Assembly (NCBI GenBank): GCA_018902765.1
Contig: JAHIQC010000193.1
Coordinates: forward strand, 1-7,528
Direction: 5' to 3'
Origin: Actinomycetota bacterium
GTDB lineage: Bacteria; Actinomycetota; Coriobacteriia; Anaerosomatales; JAHIQC01
Length of the DNA: 7,528 bases
Positions 4,585-7,528 of this stretch are shown in pieces (positions within the stretch are counted from its first letter, which is position 1; the number at the start of each line of letters is the position of its first letter). The translations under genes were made by a program, and so were the position numbers. The notes beneath the pieces are model-generated. The model was not told the origin of the DNA. It worked only from the letters and a program-made list of their open reading frames with translations, and did not search any database.

Positions 4585-7188
4585 ATATCCCCGCCCGCAC
4601 CTCCCACAATGTTCGTGGACCCCGTCGCGGGCGATGACGCCAATGGCGGTCTGTCCGCTACCGACGCATTCGAGACGCTTGGCGCCGCGGTCGACGCAGC
4701 CATGAGCGGCGGCGAGATCGTGATGCTTCCCGGGATGTATGACCAAGAACAGTTCCCGGTCATCGTGGACAAGGACCTGGCCTTCATGGGGCAGGATGGT
4801 GCCGATGAGACGATCGTCACATCGGCCGATCTCGCAGGCCTGTTCTGGGTCACGGAATCGAGCGCGAGTTTCGAAGGCATCACCTTCACGGACAGCTACA
4901 ACCAGATGGCACCGGGTGGCGCGATGACCATCGAGTTCTCCGACGTGACTCTGACATCGTGCGTCTTCACCAGGAACTCGACGCCCATCGGTGGAGCCGT
5001 GTTCTCCGTCGGCTCATCCTTGGGGATCTCCGAGTGCGTGTTCGACCAGAACGGTGACGAGACAGGCGGCTTCGGCATCGGCGCCGCAGACATCCTCGAT
5101 CGCGAATGCTACGTGGGCGGCGCGGTGTACGCCGCCGGCGGCTCCCTCGACATCTCCGATTCGACCTTCACTGCGAATGGCGCGTATGAGGCCGCTCCCG
5201 CAGTCTATGCAGAAGGCGTCGAGGCCACCGTCTACGACACCACTTTCGACGGAAACCAGGTGACTCTCTGGCTCGAGAGGCCCGACAGAGCGCCGCAGGA
5301 CAGCAGCACACCTTTTGATGTCGAAGGCGTGAGCGCGCAAGGCCCCGGCATGCAACAGGATTCCGGAGCGCTGTCGCTCTACGACTCTGCCGCCAATGTT
5401 TCAGGCTGCACGTTCAGCAACAACCTCGCGTTCAACGGTGCGGGTATAGCCGCTGACAACTCGTCGGTCCAGATCGACACCTCCCAGTTTGTGGACAACA
5501 TTACCTTCACTGGTGCGGTCGCCTTCGGGGGCGACATGGGGCTTAATTCGCCTCCGGCGTCGCAGTACGAGAACTACGAGATCGCCCCGTCCGCTGCTTC
5601 GTCGAGCGTTGAGGCGCTCATGAGCGTGCCGAACATGATCGACCGCTGCCTGTTCACCGGTACTATCGGTGGCGGGATGGTCCTCGGCTACACAGGTGAG
5701 ACGGGAGTGGTGAAGAACTCCCTGTTCGTGAAGAACGGCGTGGCCGGTGACGGCCCCGATCTTGCGAGCATCATCGGGGTGGCACCGAGCTTCTTGATCA
5801 CACCGAGACTCACCGAGCCGGGGGTGTCCGACCTCGCTGTGCTCAACTGCACGATCGCCGACAACAGCGCCGCGATCGGCATCGATGCGCTTGATAGTCC
5901 GATGGATGTTCTGAACACCATCGTGTGGAACGGTATGGGCCTGGACTCGGTCGCCACGTCCGGCATGATCATGGGCTGCGATCTGGAGACCGGGCTGGTA
6001 TTCGCCGACACGGCTCCGGCTACGCCTGCGTTCGTATCCGATTACTTCTCCGAGGAGCCCGAGTTCGTTGACCCCGAGATGGGCGATTACCGGCTCATGT
6101 CTTTCTCTCCGTGCATCGACACGGGCACCGACGTCGTGTCGGACCGGGTGACCGAGGACTATGTCGGCGCCATGCGCCCGATCGACGGCGACGATGACGC
6201 AGTGGCCCAGTTCGATGTGGGCGCGTTCGAGTATGACCCTTGGAACTACGCGCGCTTTGGTGGCGCGGACCGCTACGACACGTCGGTGCAAGTCTCGCAG
6301 CGCCATTTCCCCGATGGTGCCGATACCGTGGTTCTGGCCACCGGCCTCAAGTTCGCCGACGGTCTTGCCGCTGCCGGCCTCGCGGGCTCGCTGGATGCTC
6401 CGATCCTGCTGACCGATCCTGAGATGCTGCCCGATGTGGTTGCCGAGGAGATCGTTCGACTTGGCGCTAGCCGAGTCGTCATCGTAGGCGGACCCGAAGC
6501 CGTGAGCGAAGACGTGGCCGACGAGGTCGCGACCCTAGGTGAGCTCATGGTCGATCGCATTGGCGGCCTCGATCGCTACGATACCGCAGGCATGATCGCC
6601 GAGGAGATCATCGCCATCGCTGAAGATGGTGACGGCTTCGGAGGCACCTTCTTCATCGCCCGTGGTGACTTGTTCGCCGACGCGCTCACGGCCTCGCCCG
6701 TGGCGTACTCCAACCAGATCCCGATCCTTCTCGTGGCTCCCGACGAGCTGCCTGAGGCCACCGTCGACGTGATTCAGGCTGCTGGAGCCGATCGCGCCAT
6801 CATCGTGGGCGGCGCCGCTGCGGTGCAGCCCACGGTCGCGACCCAAGTCGCCTCTCTCGTGAGCGCGAGCGATCGCATCGACGGCACCGACCGCTACGAC
6901 ACCTCCGCCAACTTCAGCCAGTGGGCCGTGGACAACGCGCTCGCCGACTGGGCTTCGGTGGGAGTTGCGACCGGTGAGAAGTTCCCGGATGCTCTTGCCG
7001 GTGGCGCTGGGATCGGTACTCGCGGTGGCGTGGTTCTCCTCACGCCGGCGACGACGATGCATAGCTCGATTGCCGAGAAGCTCGGCGATGTGGGCAGTAT
7101 GGTCATGTCCCTTGAGGTCGTCGGCGGTGAAGGCGCGGTTTCGGCCGATGTCTGCGACGCGCTCATGGCGCTCGTGAACACACCGTAG
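4489..7188 (+). CDS. Secreted beta-helix surface protein with three C-terminal CWB2 cell-wall-binding repeats
   Basis: This 899-residue exported protein is probably displayed on the cell wall. Domains in order: a Sec signal peptide (1-32: basic 'SRRRS', hydrophobic core, AGA cleavage site); a right-handed parallel beta-helix (about 41-520) opening with a DUF1565-like 'FVDPVAGDDANGG...TLGAAVDAA...PGMY' segment; a 'choice-of-anchor Q'-like segment (about 525-583: 'GDYRLMSFSPCIDTG' ... 'FDVGAFEYD'); and three CWB2 modules (PF04122; 589-689, 690-795, 796-899). In Clostridioides difficile, CWB2 triplets hold S-layer proteins non-covalently to the anionic polymer PSII. A matching wall polymer is inferred here. 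I see no catalytic signature of a polysaccharide lyase, so adhesin, structural or binding roles are as likely as an enzyme. The start is fixed by GGAGGGAG five bases upstream and the signal peptide. A strong terminator follows the stop, so the gene is probably monocistronic. Confidence 0.9.
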   Translation: MQGSGSRRRSALSFLLVMAMCLAMVPIAPAGAISPPAPPTMFVDPVAGDDANGGLSATDAFETLGAAVDAAMSGGEIVMLPGMYDQEQFPVIVDKDLAFMGQDGADETIVTSADLAGLFWVTESSASFEGITFTDSYNQMAPGGAMTIEFSDVTLTSCVFTRNSTPIGGAVFSVGSSLGISECVFDQNGDETGGFGIGAADILDRECYVGGAVYAAGGSLDISDSTFTANGAYEAAPAVYAEGVEATVYDTTFDGNQVTLWLERPDRAPQDSSTPFDVEGVSAQGPGMQQDSGALSLYDSAANVSGCTFSNNLAFNGAGIAADNSSVQIDTSQFVDNITFTGAVAFGGDMGLNSPPASQYENYEIAPSAASSSVEALMSVPNMIDRCLFTGTIGGGMVLGYTGETGVVKNSLFVKNGVAGDGPDLASIIGVAPSFLITPRLTEPGVSDLAVLNCTIADNSAAIGIDALDSPMDVLNTIVWNGMGLDSVATSGMIMGCDLETGLVFADTAPATPAFVSDYFSEEPEFVDPEMGDYRLMSFSPCIDTGTDVVSDRVTEDYVGAMRPIDGDDDAVAQFDVGAFEYDPWNYARFGGADRYDTSVQVSQRHFPDGADTVVLATGLKFADGLAAAGLAGSLDAPILLTDPEMLPDVVAEEIVRLGASRVVIVGGPEAVSEDVADEVATLGELMVDRIGGLDRYDTAGMIAEEIIAIAEDGDGFGGTFFIARGDLFADALTASPVAYSNQIPILLVAPDELPEATVDVIQAAGADRAIIVGGAAAVQPTVATQVASLVSASDRIDGTDRYDTSANFSQWAVDNALADWASVGVATGEKFPDALAGGAGIGTRGGVVLLTPATTMHSSIAEKLGDVGSMVMSLEVVGGEGAVSADVCDALMALVNTP
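4609..6048 (+). other. Region encoding the parallel beta-helix domain
   Basis: Residues about 41-520 carry recurring rung motifs of the form polar-[C/S/T]-x-F: SCVF at 157, ECVF at 182, DSTF at 224, DTTF at 250, GCTF at 306, TSQF at 331, RCLF at 386 and NSLF at 410. Several neighbours are about 25 residues apart, the usual length of a beta-helix turn. Each is commonly preceded by a 'GGA/GGAV' step. Two loop-like insertions interrupt the ladder at about 259-300 and 351-380. Confidence 0.75.
6061..6237 (+). other. Region encoding a choice-of-anchor Q-like segment
   Basis: Residues 525-583 show the pattern 'dY-R-L---SPCIDTG' followed about 35 residues later by 'R--D-D--------D-GAFEY'. This is the hallmark of the choice-of-anchor Q segment that closes many surface beta-helix proteins before a variable anchoring module. 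Here the anchoring module is the CWB2 triplet. Confidence 0.65.
6253..6555 (+). repeat. CWB2 cell-wall-binding module 1
   Basis: Residues 589-689. It opens with 'RFGGADRYDTS' and contains 'ATGLKFADGLAAAGLAG', the ILL motif (639-641) and the 'VVIVGGPEAVSEDV' strand, all typical of PF04122. Confidence 0.9.
6556..6873 (+). repeat. CWB2 cell-wall-binding module 2
   Basis: Residues 690-795. It opens with 'RIGGLDRYDTA', and contains 'ARGDLFADALTASPVAY', the ILL motif (746-748) and 'IIVGGAAAV'. A short acidic/glycine insertion ('AEDGDGFGG', 711-719) sits before the first core strand. Confidence 0.9.
6874..7185 (+). repeat. CWB2 cell-wall-binding module 3
   Basis: Residues 796-899. It opens with 'RIDGTDRYDTS' and contains 'ATGEKFPDALAGGAGIG' and 'EVVGGEGAVS'. 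The ILL motif is replaced by VLL (849-851), and the protein ends directly after this module. Confidence 0.88.
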
Positions 7189-7207
7189 GCTGAGTCAAAT
7201 TGATGTG

Positions 7208-7248
7208 AACGGGGCCACTTCCGAAAGGGGGTGGCCTCGTTGTTTTCC
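7208..7248 (+). terminator. Strong rho-independent terminator with GNRA tetraloop
   Basis: Left arm 7208-7222 pairs with right arm 7227-7241 over all 15 positions (three G-U wobbles, no bulge) around a GAAA tetraloop at 7223-7226. The T-run GTTTTCC follows. It lies 20 bases after the CWB2 gene stop and insulates it from the next gene. Confidence 0.88.
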
Positions 7249-7273
7249 CACTCGGCACGAGCTTGGCTATGAT
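7245..7273 (+). promoter_or_regulatory. Sigma70-type promoter for the zinc-binding membrane protein gene
   Basis: The -35 is TTCCCA (4/6 to TTGACA) at 7245-7250, the spacer is exactly 17 bases, and the -10 is TATGAT (5/6) at 7268-7273. The start codon is 42 bases downstream. The -35 overlaps the tail of the preceding terminator. Confidence 0.55.
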
Positions 7274-7315
7274 GTGCCCTGACCGTATCTTCTGCATGGC
7301 CGAGGAGAACCCTAA

Positions 7316-7528
7316 ATGCCTGAGTGTTCCTTCCATCCGGGGGTCGAGACCGAGGTCTCATGCATGGAGTGCGGGCGCTACATCTGCCCGAAAGACATGA
7401 AGCTCACTCCCGTCGGGTACAAGTGCCCGGTGTGTGCGAAGCCGGCGCGCGGCCAGTACATCTACATCAAGCCCATGCAGGCACTCTATGGTGCGCTTGC
7501 GGGACTTGCCGTCGCATTCGCCGGCGCG
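7316..7528 (+). CDS. B-box-like zinc-finger membrane protein, N-terminal part only (cut by window edge)
   Basis: Seventy-one codons are present before the window ends. The N-terminus is a compact zinc-binding module: C4-x2-H7, C16-x2-C19, C24 and D27 ('CPKDM'), and C37-x2-C40 ('VGYKCPVC'). This resembles the B-box-like zinc finger found ahead of rhomboid-type and other multi-pass proteins in actinobacteria. A hydrophobic, small-residue stretch begins at about residue 54 ('MQALYGALAGLAVAFAGA') and looks like the first membrane helix. The start is supported by GAGGAG (7302-7307) eight bases upstream and by the promoter at 7245-7273. Whether the membrane part is a rhomboid protease or an uncharacterised domain cannot be told from this fragment. 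Confidence 0.72.
   Translation, partial: MPECSFHPGVETEVSCMECGRYICPKDMKLTPVGYKCPVCAKPARGQYIYIKPMQALYGALAGLAVAFAGA

Noticed and set aside
5401..6306. 301-codon minus-strand open frame inside the beta-helix gene
   Set aside because: It is antisense to a clearly coding region, is rich in Arg/His/Val as expected of a GC-rich shadow frame, and shows no domain signature.

Overview
The window is GC-rich, with short intergenic gaps, strong GGAGG-type ribosome binding sites and TAnnnT -10 boxes. The gene set is YdbS/YdbT-type bPH2 membrane proteins, a thiazoline-carboxylate hydrolase-like protein, a NifX-like protein, a beta carbonic anhydrase, a CWB2 surface protein and a B-box-like zinc-binding membrane protein. 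Together these suggest a Gram-positive, high-GC and probably anaerobic actinobacterium, for example a Coriobacteriia/OPB41-like lineage. That placement is an inference from gene content, not a phylogenetic result.

Layout. On the minus strand, 1-2040 holds a two-gene operon: ydbS-like (2040 to 1552), overlapping ydbT-like (1568 to beyond base 1, cut by the window edge). A 98-bp divergent promoter region separates it from three plus-strand genes: an ATC-hydrolase-like protein (2139-2645), a stand-alone NifX/NifB-type small protein (2718-3101) and a DinB/ClbS-like four-helix-bundle protein (3188-3679). The last of these converges, with a 22-bp gap, on a minus-strand beta carbonic anhydrase (4283 to 3702). 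Divergent from the anhydrase is a large secreted protein (4489-7188). It has a signal peptide, a parallel beta-helix, a 'choice-of-anchor Q'-like segment and three C-terminal CWB2 cell-wall-binding repeats. A strong intrinsic terminator (7208-7248) closes that gene. A good promoter follows at once and drives a zinc-binding membrane protein (7316 onward) that is cut by the right edge.

The genes do not form one obvious pathway. Two themes are visible: envelope (YdbS/YdbT and the CWB2 beta-helix surface protein) and small metal- or thiol-linked cytoplasmic proteins (ATC-hydrolase-like, NifX-like, DinB-like, carbonic anhydrase). No RNA genes, CRISPR arrays, insertion sequences or phage genes were seen, and no stretch over 300 bases lacks a gene. 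The part most worth attention is the beta-helix/CWB2 surface protein. I do not see convincing evidence of a wholly new multi-gene system.
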